Source: Chloroflexota bacterium (GTDB taxonomy: Bacteria; Chloroflexota; Limnocylindria; Limnocylindrales; CSP1-4). Taken from it: DNA of 38,717 nucleotides. The stretch is from assembly GCA_021802585.1 (NCBI GenBank), contig JAJZRQ010000020.1, positions 1 through 38,717 on the forward strand, in the 5' to 3' direction. Shown here in pieces: positions 26,076 to 36,300 of the stretch (its first letter is position 1; the number at the start of each line of letters is the position of its first letter). The position numbers and the translations under genes were made by a program. Below the pieces are notes generated by a model. It was not told the origin of the DNA and made no database searches. It was given only the letters and a program-made list of their open reading frames with translations.

Positions 26076-26437
26076 GCCCGGCTCGCGGGTTCGATGACCC
26101 CCGCGTCCCGAGGCGGCGGCCGGTGGAACGGGTCGGCGACCTCCTGCCCGAGGCGGCGCGCGCGCTCGGGCTCGAGGAGGAGCTGCGCTGGGTCCGGGCG
26201 GCGGCCGCCTGGGATGCCGTCGTGGCGGCGCTCGTGCCGGGCGCTGCAGGCGGCTCCCGCCCGATGCGGCTCGACGCCGACGGGACGCTCGTCGTCGGGG
26301 CGGCGGCGCCGATCGTCGGGCAGGAGCTCCGGATCCGGGCGGAGGAGCTCCTCGCGGGATTCGCGCGCGAGCCGGGCGGGATCCCGGCGCCGCGACTGCG
26401 GGTGGTGGTTGCCCGGGGTATGATCCGGTCGCCCTGA
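26072..26437 (+). CDS. DUF721 / DciA-like protein
   Basis: PVERVGDLLPEAARALGLEEELRWVRAAAAWDAVVAALVPGAAGGSRPMRLDADGTLVVGAAAPIVGQELRIRAEELLAGF. Located after dnaA-dnaN-recF; GTGA overlap with the recF stop. Confidence 0.82.
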   Translation: MSPARGFDDPRVPRRRPVERVGDLLPEAARALGLEEELRWVRAAAAWDAVVAALVPGAAGGSRPMRLDADGTLVVGAAAPIVGQELRIRAEELLAGFAREPGGIPAPRLRVVVARGMIRSP

Positions 26438-26518
26438 GCCCGGCCGCGGCGCGCGGCGCGCCCCGGCATGGGGCCGTCCGGCGTCACGCCGGCCCTCCCT
26501 CCACCGTCGTGTGAGCCG

Positions 26519-28774
26519 ATGGCCGTCCGACTGCAGATGAAGCTCGGCGTGGTTGCCGAGGCGGAGCGCCTGGAGGACTCCCCGGACACCGTCGCCGTCG
26601 TCGAGCCGACGATCGGGGCGACGTCCCGGTCGAAGGGGAGCCTCTACGTCGTCGTCGCCGGCATCGGCCGCGCGCGACGCCTCCAGGACGCCACCCGGCT
26701 CGTCGCCGACACGATCGAGGGCGAGTACTACTACGACGAGTCGGCGGGGCTCATCGCCTGCCTCGAGAAGTCGCTCCGCGCCGCGAACCGACGGCTCGCC
26801 GCGGAGCGGGAGCACCTCGGGCTGCGGGACGAGGCCGCGGGGTCTCTCGGTGTCGGGGTGGCCGTCGTCCGGGGCACGGAGCTGTACGTCACGACGGCCG
26901 GCCCCGTCGAGGCGTACCTCCTCCATCAGGCCCACCTCCTCACGCTCCCCGACCCGAACGCCGGCAGCGGCCTCCCGGTCGACGAGCTCACGCCGCAGGT
27001 CTGGCGCGGCACGATCGGCCCCGGCGACACGCTCGTCCTCGCCTCGCGGAATCTCACCGCCCTCGTCGGGCCCGACGCGCTTCGGGACGCGGTCACGACG
27101 ATGCACCCGCAGGCCGCGATGGAGCAGCTCCACCAGCGCTTCGTCGAGGCCGGCGGCGGCGGGAGCGACGGAGCCCTCGCGTTCGAGGCCGCCGAGGTGT
27201 CCGCCACGAGCGGGCGCGGCCGGCCCGTCCCGGCCCGCCCGCCCGAGCCGCTCGCCGGCTCCCCGGACCGCTCCCCGATCCCGCTCGCCGATTCCGTCGG
27301 GGGCGGGGTGGCGGCCGTGAGCGCCGGGGCGAGCCGGGCCCGAGCGGCCGCAGGGGGAGCCCTCGGCGGGGCGCTCGCCCGGATCCAGGACCTCCTGCCC
27401 CGGCGGGGCCCGCGGTATCGCCGCGTCACCCCGGCCGCGACGCGCCGCGAGACGCAGCGGCGGGCCGCCGTCGCCGTCCTCGCCTTCGTGGCCGTCGCCG
27501 CGGCGCTCGGCGTCGGGCTCTGGATCGTCGGCGGCCCGGGCGGCTCGCCGATCGACGAGGTGACGGCCGGCGAGAAGGCCCTCGCGGCGGTGCGGGAGGA
27601 CCTCCGCCTCGTCTACCAGAACGGCTCCAACCTCGTCGTCGACGACCCGCAGAAGGCCGAGCAGCTCCTGGCCGACGCGTACGGGCAGCTCGCCCTGGCG
27701 GCGAAGAACGGCGTCCCCGTGACGACCCTCGGCCCGCTCCGGGCGCAGGTCGTCGGGGGCCTCGACGACATCTTCGGGGTCGTCGAGGTCGCGCCGCGGA
27801 CGGCGTTCTCGTTCGCCGGCCAGGAGCAGGCCTTCGACCTCGGCGGCCTCGTCCTCGGCCCCGACGGCGCGCCGTACGTCCTCGACCGGACGACGAAGGC
27901 CGTCTACCGGGTCGACCTGGCCGCGCGCAAGGCGGTCGCCGTCGTCCGGGCCGGGGCGAGCGCCTCGGGCACGAAGGTCGGCACCCCGCGCCTCCTCGCC
28001 ACCGGCGGCCCCGACGTCCTCGTCCTCGACGCGAAGAACGTCCTCTGGCGCTGGCGGCCGGCCGACGCCACGGGGAAGGGGACCCTCGCCCGGATCCGGA
28101 TCGCCGAGGCCTCGACGTGGGGCGCCGACATCCTCCAGGTCGGGACGTTCGTGCGGAACGCGGACGACGGCCTCTACAACCTCTACGTCGTCGACCCGTC
28201 CGAGCAGCAGATCCTCCGCTACTCGCCGGCCCGCGACGGGAGCGGCTTCCCGGGGGCCGCGAGCGGCTACCTGACGACACCGCAGGACGTCTCCGGCGTG
28301 ACCTCGATGTACATCGACGGCGAGATCTACCTCGCGGATCGAGGCCACGTCGAGCGGTTCATCTCCGGCCGCGGGAGCGAGTGGCGTCCCGCGGACCCGC
28401 CGGACACGCTCCTCCGGCCGCTCCCCACGTACACGTACGTCGCTTCGCCGGGGGCGCGCGGCGAGGGGACGATGTACGCGTTCGACGCCCTCGGTGACCG
28501 GATCGTCGCGTTCGACAAGGCGCGCGGGGCGTACCTCGGCCAGTACCGGATCGCCGGCGGAGGCGCCGACTGGGCCGACGTCCGCGCGTTCTACGTCCTC
28601 GACGGCACGGGCGGCCAGGCACCCCTCCTCTACTGGATCGCGGCCGACCGGATCGGCGTCGCGACGCTCGAGGCCGCGGCGGCACCGGCCCCGTCGACGT
28701 CGCCGTCCGCCTCGGGCGCCCCGGCGGCGTCGCCGGGCGCCACGGCCCGCCCGAGGCCCACGGCCACGCCCTGA
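26519..28774 (+). CDS. Degenerate PP2C-like domain + single TM + extracytoplasmic repeat (propeller-like) protein
   Basis: LYVVVAGIGRARRLQDATRLVADTI...SLGVGVAVVRGTELYVTTAGPVEAYLL...GDTLVLASRNLTALVG...GGSDGALAF aligns with PP2C motifs; TM AVAVLAFVAVAAALGVGLWIVGG; repeats with YVLDRTTKAVYRVDL / LYVVDPSEQQILRYSP / MYAFDALGDRIVAFDKARG. Start 26519 or 26468. Confidence 0.75.
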   Translation: MAVRLQMKLGVVAEAERLEDSPDTVAVVEPTIGATSRSKGSLYVVVAGIGRARRLQDATRLVADTIEGEYYYDESAGLIACLEKSLRAANRRLAAEREHLGLRDEAAGSLGVGVAVVRGTELYVTTAGPVEAYLLHQAHLLTLPDPNAGSGLPVDELTPQVWRGTIGPGDTLVLASRNLTALVGPDALRDAVTTMHPQAAMEQLHQRFVEAGGGGSDGALAFEAAEVSATSGRGRPVPARPPEPLAGSPDRSPIPLADSVGGGVAAVSAGASRARAAAGGALGGALARIQDLLPRRGPRYRRVTPAATRRETQRRAAVAVLAFVAVAAALGVGLWIVGGPGGSPIDEVTAGEKALAAVREDLRLVYQNGSNLVVDDPQKAEQLLADAYGQLALAAKNGVPVTTLGPLRAQVVGGLDDIFGVVEVAPRTAFSFAGQEQAFDLGGLVLGPDGAPYVLDRTTKAVYRVDLAARKAVAVVRAGASASGTKVGTPRLLATGGPDVLVLDAKNVLWRWRPADATGKGTLARIRIAEASTWGADILQVGTFVRNADDGLYNLYVVDPSEQQILRYSPARDGSGFPGAASGYLTTPQDVSGVTSMYIDGEIYLADRGHVERFISGRGSEWRPADPPDTLLRPLPTYTYVASPGARGEGTMYAFDALGDRIVAFDKARGAYLGQYRIAGGGADWADVRAFYVLDGTGGQAPLLYWIAADRIGVATLEAAAAPAPSTSPSASGAPAASPGATARPRPTATP

Positions 28775-28816
28775 CCGCCGGGCTGCGCCGCCGACCTCGC
28801 GTGGGATAATCGGGGC

Positions 28817-29353
28817 ATGGCTGGGCGCCTCGTCGAGATGGCCGTGGAGAGCGTGCGCGTCCACGTGCTCTCGACGCAGCACGTCATCATCCTCAAGGAC
28901 GTCGAGCGCGACCGGTACCTCCCGATCTGGATCGGCCAGTGGGAGGCGAACGCGATCGCGATGAAGCTCCAGGGGGTCACGCCGGAGCGGCCCCTCACCC
29001 ACGACCTCTTCGCCGGCGTCCTCGCCGAGCTCGGCGCGACGATCCAGCGCGTCGTCATCGCCGACCTCGCCGACGAGACGTTCCACGCCCGGATCTTCCT
29101 CGAGGCCGACGGGCACCTTCACGAGGTCGACTCGCGCCCGTCGGACGCCCTTGCGCTCGCGGTCCGGGCCGGGGTCCCGATCTACGCCGCGGAGGCGGTC
29201 CTCGAGCGCGCCGGGGTCGTGGGCGACCGGCCCGTCGGCGAGGAGCACGAGCCGGCCGACGACGAGCGCCTCTCCGTGTTCCGTGACTTCGTGAACTCGC
29301 TCGACGTGGAGCCCGGTGCCGACGAGCGACGCGAGGGGCCGCCCCGCGAGTAG
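28817..29353 (+). CDS. Bifunctional nuclease family (DUF151) protein
   Basis: VESVRVHVLSTQHVIILKDVERDRYLPIWIGQWEANAIAMKLQGVTPERPLTHDLFAGVLAELGATIQRVVIADLADETFHARIFLEADGHLHEVDSRPSDALALAVRAGVPIYAAEAVLE. Confidence 0.94.
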   Translation: MAGRLVEMAVESVRVHVLSTQHVIILKDVERDRYLPIWIGQWEANAIAMKLQGVTPERPLTHDLFAGVLAELGATIQRVVIADLADETFHARIFLEADGHLHEVDSRPSDALALAVRAGVPIYAAEAVLERAGVVGDRPVGEEHEPADDERLSVFRDFVNSLDVEPGADERREGPPRE

Positions 29354-29417
29354 ACGGCCGCCCGAGCGAGCACGCGCCCGCCCGCGGACCGAGGCGCTGC
29401 CCGGTGCCGCGCGGGCC

Positions 29418-30197
29418 TCAGGGGGCCGGTGGCGCGACGATCGGCTCGCCCCGGCGAAGCGCCCGGGCCCGGTTCGCCCACATCCGGAGTCGGAGCCCCC
29501 AGAAGTCCTTGACGGCCCGCCAGACGACGGACGGCTTCGCGCCGGTCGGGGACCCGGCCGTCCGCGGGTAGTGCGGCACGCCGACCTCGGCCATCGTGCG
29601 GTCCGCGGCTCGGAGCTTCACGAGGAGTTCGGCCGAGAAGAACGCACCGCCCGATTCGACCCGCACGCCCTCGAGCGCGGCGCGCCGGAAGAGCTTGCAC
29701 GCGCAGTCGATGTCGCGGACGCGGACGCCGAACCAGATCCGGTTCGCGAGCCGGTAGAGGCGGGCGTAGAGGGCGCGGATCGGGGGGTCGGCCCGCCGCA
29801 GCCGATAGCCGACGACGACGTCGGGCGCGTCCGGCTCGGCGAGGCGGGAGGTGAGGCGGGCGAGGTCGGCGACCCGGAACTGGCGGTCGCCGTCGGTGAA
29901 GCAGACGAGGTCGAAGCGGGCCGCCCGGAAGCCCGAGCGGAGGGCGGCGCCGTAGCCGAGGTTCGTGGGGTGGTGGACGGCGCGGACGACGTCCGGATGC
30001 GCGGCCGCGAGGCGGTCCGCGATCGCGGGGGTGGCGTCCCGCGAGCCGTCGTCGACGGCCACGATCTCGAACCGCTCGGCGATCTCCGGGAGCGCCGCCA
30101 GAGCCTCGTCGACGAGGGCCTCGAGGTTCGCCTCCTCGTCGTGGGCCGGAAAGAAGTACGAGAGGGCGGGAACGCGCGGCGGCGTCGCGGTGATCAT
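29418..30197 (-). CDS. Family 2 glycosyltransferase (dolichyl-phosphate mannosyltransferase-like)
   Basis: ALSYFFPAHDEEANLEALVDEALAALPEIAERFEIVAVDDGSRDATPAIADRLAAAHPDVVRAVHHPTNLGYGAALRSGFRAARFDLVCFTDGDRQF...RDIDCACKLFRR. Confidence 0.93.
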   Translation of the reverse strand: MITATPPRVPALSYFFPAHDEEANLEALVDEALAALPEIAERFEIVAVDDGSRDATPAIADRLAAAHPDVVRAVHHPTNLGYGAALRSGFRAARFDLVCFTDGDRQFRVADLARLTSRLAEPDAPDVVVGYRLRRADPPIRALYARLYRLANRIWFGVRVRDIDCACKLFRRAALEGVRVESGGAFFSAELLVKLRAADRTMAEVGVPHYPRTAGSPTGAKPSVVWRAVKDFWGLRLRMWANRARALRRGEPIVAPPAP

Positions 30198-31879
30198 GGC
30201 GACATCGTAGCGATCCGCGCCGGGACGATCGCCGACGCCGCGCGCGGCCCGGGGCGCCGGCGGCCGGCCGCGGGACGCGGGCCGACGACGCGGAAGATCG
30301 ACTGCAGCCCGAGCGGGTCCGGGACCTCCGCGAGGACCCACGTGGCCGCGAGCGCTGCGATGTCGCCCGGGAGGCGGATGAGGTACACGGGCCGCTCCGC
30401 GAGGTTCGCCCGGATGACGTCGTCGACCGAGCCGAGGCTCTCGTCGAGGCGGGTGCGGTCGTCGACGATCCGCACGTCCGGCCGCTCGCCGAGGACGATC
30501 GTGCGGTACCAGAGGGGCGTCGAGAAGCTCCACCACGAGACGATCACCGCGCCGGGGGCGGTGGAGCGCAGGGCCCAGGCACTCCACGCCGCGGCGCCGG
30601 TGTCGGTCGAGCGGTCGATCCGCCCGCGGGTGGCGGGGGCCGCCACGGCGGCGGGGACGACGAGGGCGACCGCCAGGGCGACCGCGAGGACCCCGCCGAC
30701 CCGGCGAGCGCGCGCGGCAGCGGCCGGGCCGCCGACGACGGCCGGGGCACCGAGGCCCAGCCACCCCGCGACGGCGGGCGCGGCCCTGGCGACCCCGTCG
30801 GCGACGATCCCCGCGGCGATCCCCAGCCAGGCGACCGCCACGAGGATCGGCCCGAGGTAGTAGCGGTCGATGGCGGCGTTCACGTACGCGGCGGCGAACC
30901 AGCACGTGACGATGAGCCACGTCGCGCTGAGGAGGGCGAAGCGCGGCCGCCGGGCCGCCACGACGACGAACGCCGCGGGCACGAGCGGGGCGAGGACGCC
31001 GAGCTGCGCGGCCGCGAGGCCGGCGAGGTCGGCGAGCTTGCGGCCGAGGTCGCCGAACGGGTCGACGAGGTCGCCCCGGAACTGCTGCGCGAGGACGACG
31101 TACCAGAAGCCGTCCCACGTGTCCGGCCGCCCGTAGACGAGCGGTGCCCCCATCGCGGCGCGGATCGGGAGCTCGAGGTAGAGGAGCGCGGCCGTGCCGA
31201 GGAGCGCCGCGGCACAGCGGCCGACGAACCGCCACCGGCGGACGATCCCCGGCTCGACGGCGAGGACGAAGAGGGCGACCCCCGGCGCCAGGAGGATCGT
31301 GAGGCTGTGGTTCCCGAGCATCACCCCGTAGAGCGCCGCCGCCGCGACGAGCCAGCGGTCGGCGCCCGGATCGCCGGCCCGGCGGCGGCGCTCCCACGCC
31401 GCGAGAACGACCGCGAGCCCGGCGACGAGGGCGACGTGGAACGTGTGCGGGTCGGCGAAGGCGCTCATCTGCCACGGGATCGGCGTGAGGGCGAAGAGGA
31501 GCCCGGCCGCGATGGCGACGCTCGTCCGCCCGGTGAGGCCGCGGACGAGGACGACGAGGAGGCCCGCCGCGACCGCGACGAGGGCGGCGGAGAGGAGGTT
31601 GACCCGGAACGCCGGCTCGCCCGTCGGCCCGAACGCGAGCGAGGCGAGCCACCCGAGGATCACGTAGCTCGGGTAGCCGGTCGGGTGGGCCGTGCCGAGC
31701 ACCGGCGCCACGACCTGGAACTCGCCGGTGTCCCAGAACCCCTGGCCGGGGAGGAGGACGCTCCGGGCGAGCCCGAGGGCGACGAGCCCGACGAGGGCGG
31801 GCGCGGCCGCAGCCGGGAGGGCGGCGAGCAGCGACCGCCCGGCGAGCCTCTCGCCGTCGCGGACGGGCGGACCGCTCAC
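30194..31879 (-). CDS. Polytopic membrane protein, DUF2723-like (GT-C-type)
   Basis: FWDTGEFQVVAPVLGTAHPTGYPSYVILGWLASLAFGPTGEPAFRVNLLSAALVAVAAGLLV...; GTGA and ATGA overlaps with its neighbours. Confidence 0.85.
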   Translation of the reverse strand: MSGPPVRDGERLAGRSLLAALPAAAAPALVGLVALGLARSVLLPGQGFWDTGEFQVVAPVLGTAHPTGYPSYVILGWLASLAFGPTGEPAFRVNLLSAALVAVAAGLLVVLVRGLTGRTSVAIAAGLLFALTPIPWQMSAFADPHTFHVALVAGLAVVLAAWERRRRAGDPGADRWLVAAAALYGVMLGNHSLTILLAPGVALFVLAVEPGIVRRWRFVGRCAAALLGTAALLYLELPIRAAMGAPLVYGRPDTWDGFWYVVLAQQFRGDLVDPFGDLGRKLADLAGLAAAQLGVLAPLVPAAFVVVAARRPRFALLSATWLIVTCWFAAAYVNAAIDRYYLGPILVAVAWLGIAAGIVADGVARAAPAVAGWLGLGAPAVVGGPAAAARARRVGGVLAVALAVALVVPAAVAAPATRGRIDRSTDTGAAAWSAWALRSTAPGAVIVSWWSFSTPLWYRTIVLGERPDVRIVDDRTRLDESLGSVDDVIRANLAERPVYLIRLPGDIAALAATWVLAEVPDPLGLQSIFRVVGPRPAAGRRRPGPRAASAIVPARIATMSP

Positions 31880-33285
31880 CACCCGAGCGTCCGGGCCCAC
31901 GCGATCCCCCACGCCTGGACGACGACCGCGGCGCCGACGAGGCCCGCGACCGCCGCGAGCCGCCACCGCGGCGTCGCGCCGCGCGGGCCGAGGAAGCGCT
32001 CGGCGCCGAGGGCCACCGCGACGAGGAGGAACGGGGCGAAGTCGAGGCTGAAGCGGTAGCCGAACTGGACCCAGCCCTGGCTGAAGTGGGCGAGGTCGAC
32101 GACGGCGATCGCGAGCGTCGCGAGGAGGGCCCCGGCGACGCGCCGATCGCGGAGGAGCCCGAGCGACGGGAGGGCGAGGAGGTACGCGGGGCTCGTGAGG
32201 AGGAGGCTCATGCCCCGCTGCTCGGGGACGAGCCACGAGCAGCCGGCGGCGCTCCACGCAGTGCGGGCGACGCCGGGATCGCAGGGCGGCATGACGGTCG
32301 GCAGGCTCGCCAGCATGATCCCGAGGTTCTGGGGGATGTAGCGCACGTCCTCCGCCGCCCACGCGGCGTTGTAGCCGAGGCCGGGGTACGCGACGAGCTC
32401 CTGGCGATACAGCGCCTCGTAGACGGGATTGAAGAGCGACCCGGTCGCCGCCCACGTGTAGAGCGCGAGCGCCGCCATCGGGATCGCGGCCCCGATCCCT
32501 GCCCCGAGGGCGCGCCGTCGCCAGTCCCCGCCACCCCCGACGAGGACGAGGAACGGGAGCCCGAAGATCACCGGCAGGCGGCTTGCGGCGGCGAGGCCGA
32601 GGAGGACCCCGGCGGCCACCTGGCGCCCGTCGACGAGGCGCGGCCGCTCGGGGGCCCCGCGCCGCACCGCGCGGGCGTCCGCGTCGAGGGCGAGGTCGAC
32701 CGCGCCGAGCGCAAGGGCCACGGCGACGACGTGGGCGAAGTACCAGGTCGACCCGAGCGACGCGGCGTACCAGAGGGCGGACCCGGCCCCGACGAAGACC
32801 GTGAGGAGGGCATGGACGGCAGGGCGGATGGGCAGGCGACCGAGGAGCCGGAAGGCGAGGCCGACCGCGAGCGCGCCGACGAGGATCGCGAGGAACGTCT
32901 GGTCGACGGCGAGGCCGAGGAGCGCGACGAACGGGAGGAGGACGACGGCCGGGAGGGGCGGGAACGGGATCATCCCTCGCCCGGTCGCCGCACCGTCGGG
33001 GCCGAGCACCGGCACGACGTCGTTGTAGTAGGCGTTGCCGGGCGAGCCGGCGGACCCGGCGACGGGGAACGGGATCGAGAACTGGCCGTCCAGCCACGCC
33101 TGCGCCTGCCAGGCGAAGTGGTCGTAGATCGCCTGGTAGGCGGGCCGGGTCAGCTGGTAGAGGACGAAGCTGGCCAGCACGAACCCGAGGCCCACGGCGA
33201 GCGCCGTGCGCGCCCGGGGGGCGGCCGCGACGAGGAGGGCCGCACCACGATCGGGGGCGGGGCCCTGGGCTATACTCCGGTCCAC
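31876..33285 (-). CDS. Polytopic membrane protein, putative GT-C glycosyltransferase
   Basis: Multiple TM segments (TALAVGLGFVLASFVLYQLT...), FAWQAQAWLDGQFSIPFPVAGSAGSPGNAYYNDVVPVLGPDGAATGRGMIPFPPLPAVVLLPFVALLG. Start uncertain (GTG 33285 proposed; ORF open to 33498). Confidence 0.72.
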   Translation of the reverse strand: MDRSIAQGPAPDRGAALLVAAAPRARTALAVGLGFVLASFVLYQLTRPAYQAIYDHFAWQAQAWLDGQFSIPFPVAGSAGSPGNAYYNDVVPVLGPDGAATGRGMIPFPPLPAVVLLPFVALLGLAVDQTFLAILVGALAVGLAFRLLGRLPIRPAVHALLTVFVGAGSALWYAASLGSTWYFAHVVAVALALGAVDLALDADARAVRRGAPERPRLVDGRQVAAGVLLGLAAASRLPVIFGLPFLVLVGGGGDWRRRALGAGIGAAIPMAALALYTWAATGSLFNPVYEALYRQELVAYPGLGYNAAWAAEDVRYIPQNLGIMLASLPTVMPPCDPGVARTAWSAAGCSWLVPEQRGMSLLLTSPAYLLALPSLGLLRDRRVAGALLATLAIAVVDLAHFSQGWVQFGYRFSLDFAPFLLVAVALGAERFLGPRGATPRWRLAAVAGLVGAAVVVQAWGIAWARTLGW

Positions 33286-33379
33286 CTCATCGCTCGTTCC
33301 AGGAGGCCGTACCGACAGACCCGTGCCAGGCCCCGCTGCGGGCGAGAGCGCGCGGTCCGGCGCCAGGGCCCGGGTCCGG

Positions 33380-36300
33380 ATGCGGGACGCCATCGTCCCG
33401 CTCGGCGCCCTCCTTGCGCTCGGGCTCGCCCTCCGTCTCATCATCGCATACGTCCTCCTGCCCGGGTCCGGGTTCAGGGTCGACCTCGCGAGCTTCAACG
33501 GCTGGGCGGTCGAGCTGGCGCAGCACGGGCCGTGGGGCCTCTACGACCGCCCGATCTTCGTCGACTACACGCCGGGCTACCTCTACGTCCTCTGGGCCCT
33601 CGGCCTCGTCGCGCAGGCGTTCGGCGGCCCCGGCGCGGCCCCCGGCGCGCTCCTCAAGCTCCCCGCGATCGCCGCGGACCTCGGTCTCGCCCTCGCCGTC
33701 TTCTCCCTCGCCGCCGAGCTCGGCGCGACGCGCCGGGGGGCGCTCGTCGCCGCGGCGACCGTCCTCTTCGTCCCGGTCACCTGGTTCGACAGCGCCGTCT
33801 GGGCCCAGGTCGACGCCGTCGGGACGCTCGTCCTCCTCGTCGCCGTCCGCGAGCTGTGGCAGGGCCGCTCCGAGCGGGCGGCGATCCTCACGACCGTCGC
33901 GGCGATCATCAAGCCCCAGTTCGGGATCCTCATCCCTCTCGCCGCGATCGTCATCATCCGCCGTCACTGGGTGGAGCGGCCGGCCGACGGGAGCCGGCTC
34001 GGCGGGGGCCCAGTCCGGATCGTCACGACGACGCTCGCGGGGATCGTCACCGCGTCGCTCCTCTGCCTCCCGTTCGGGATCACGATCGTCGGGCTCCTGG
34101 AGCAGATCGTCCGGACCGCGAGCGGCTACCCGTACGTCACCGTCAACGCCTACAACCCGTGGGCCCTCGCGTCGCTCGACGGCGCGGGCCTCGCCTCGGC
34201 CGGGACGTGGATCCGCGACGCCCCGAACCCGGAGAGCGCCGCCGACCCGTTCCTCGCTCTGTTCGGGATCCCGGCCGTCGTCCTCGGCAGCGCGCTCATC
34301 GGGGTGATGATCGTCGGCCTCATGGCGCTCCTGTGGCGGCGTCCCGACGACCGCCGGGGCCTCCTCGTCGCCCTCGCCGTCATGGCCGTCGCCTTCTTCG
34401 TGCTCCCGACCCGCGTCCACGAGCGCTACCTCTACCCGTTCTTCGCGCTCGGGGCGATCCTCGTCGCCCTCCGGCCGCGCTGGGCCGCCGTCTATGCGGT
34501 CCTCGCGACGGCGAACGTCGCGAACCTCTACGGGGTCCTCACCCTGCCGTTCTACGACAACCCCGGGCTCGGGCCCCTCCTCGGCGCCTTCGGCGGGCTC
34601 GGGGCGCGCCTGGGCGAGTGGTTCCGCTCGGCGGCCGGCGTGACGCTCGCGGCGGCGGGTCACGTCGGGGGCTTCGCGGCCGCGACGCTCTTCCTCGCGC
34701 GTCCCGCCCCGGAGGAGACGGACCGCTCGCTGGACGCCGCGGTCGAGGGCGCGCCGTCGGGCATCGGGAAGGTCGGCGACGGCCTGCCGCGTTCCCGCGG
34801 CGCTCCGGAGGCCGCGCGCGCGGGAGCCGCGCCCGCCGGCGCCGGGGAGGAGGCGCGCGGCCCTGTCGCGCCGTCGGCCGCGCCCGGATGGCCCACGGAC
34901 GCGCCGGGGGCGCCAGCGGCCCGCTTCGACCGGAGCGGAGCGCTCGCCCGCGAGGGCGGCGGCCGGTTCGACCGGCTCGACCTGTGGCTTGTCGTCGTCC
35001 TCGTCGTCGCCGCGCTCTTCCTGCGGACGTTCCGCCTCGGCGAGCCCCTGCGGATGCACTTCGACGAGGTCTACCACGCGCGGACGGCCCTCGAGTTCCT
35101 CCAGGACTGGACGTACGGCGAGCCGCACGCGATCTACGAGTGGACCCACCCGCACCTCGCGAAATACGCGATGGCCTCCTCCGTCGCGCTCGTCGGCGGG
35201 CCCCGCGTCGTCGCCACGAGCGCGCTCGGGACGGCCGTCCGCGACGCCGCGATCGAGCCCCGCTGGGACGATCCCGGCGGGGCGGGCGCGGACGGCATGA
35301 CGCGCGGGGGAGAGCGGCTCTACGTCGCGACGGGCGACGCCCTCGAGGTCTACGACCTCCGGACGCGGGAGCGCCTCGCGCGGTTCGCGCTCCCGGGCGC
35401 GGAGGCCGTCGCGGTCGACGAGGCCGCGCACGCCGCGTACGTCGGCACGGCCGGCGGGCAGGTCCTCGTCCTCGACACCGCCGTCCCCGCGGACGCCCTC
35501 CGCGCCGCGACGGGCCCCGCCCTCGAGGCCCTCGCCCCGACGCCCCTCGCCGACCCGGGCGGGGCGGCGAGCCCGGTGGAGCGCCTCTGGGCGCCGGGCG
35601 ACGGCTCCGTCATCCTCGCGGGACTCGGCGGCGACGCCCTCGTGACGATCGACGCGGCGACCGGGACGCAACTCTCCCGGACGACGGTTCCCGGCCGCGC
35701 CGACGTCGCGACCGCGGGCACGGTCCCGGCCCTCGTGGCAGCGCCGGCCGAGGTCACGGACGTGCCCGCCGCCACCGCCGAGCTGGCCCGCCTCCTCGGC
35801 GGCAACGAGGCCGCGTACCGGGCCCGCCTCGGGCTCGCGGTGCCGGAGGTCGTCGTCACAGCGGACCTCGGCGCCGCGCGGGACGCGCTCGACCAGGCGA
35901 TCGCCGACGGCCGCCTCCCGGGCCTCCGCGTCCAGGAAGTCCCCCGGGTCGCCGTCGCGGCCGCGGCCGGGGTCGTGTTCCTCGAGCCGGCGACGGGGCT
36001 CCAGACGGGGCTCGTGACCCTGGACGCCCCCGCGACGAGCCTCGTGGACGTCGAGGGCCTCGACCAGCCGGAGCTGTACGCGGCGACGGGCAGCTCGCTC
36101 GCGGTCATCAAGATCCCCGCCGCCGGCACGGCCGCTTCGCTCGACCAGGCGGTCTGGATGCCGGGGCCGGTGGAGCGCGTCGCGTACGACGACGCGACCC
36201 AGCTCCTCCACGTCCTCGGTCGCGCGCCCGACGGCGGGGCGAGCACGGTCTATGCCGTCGAGCCGCGGGGCAACTCGGTCTACGCCGACGCGCCGCTCGC

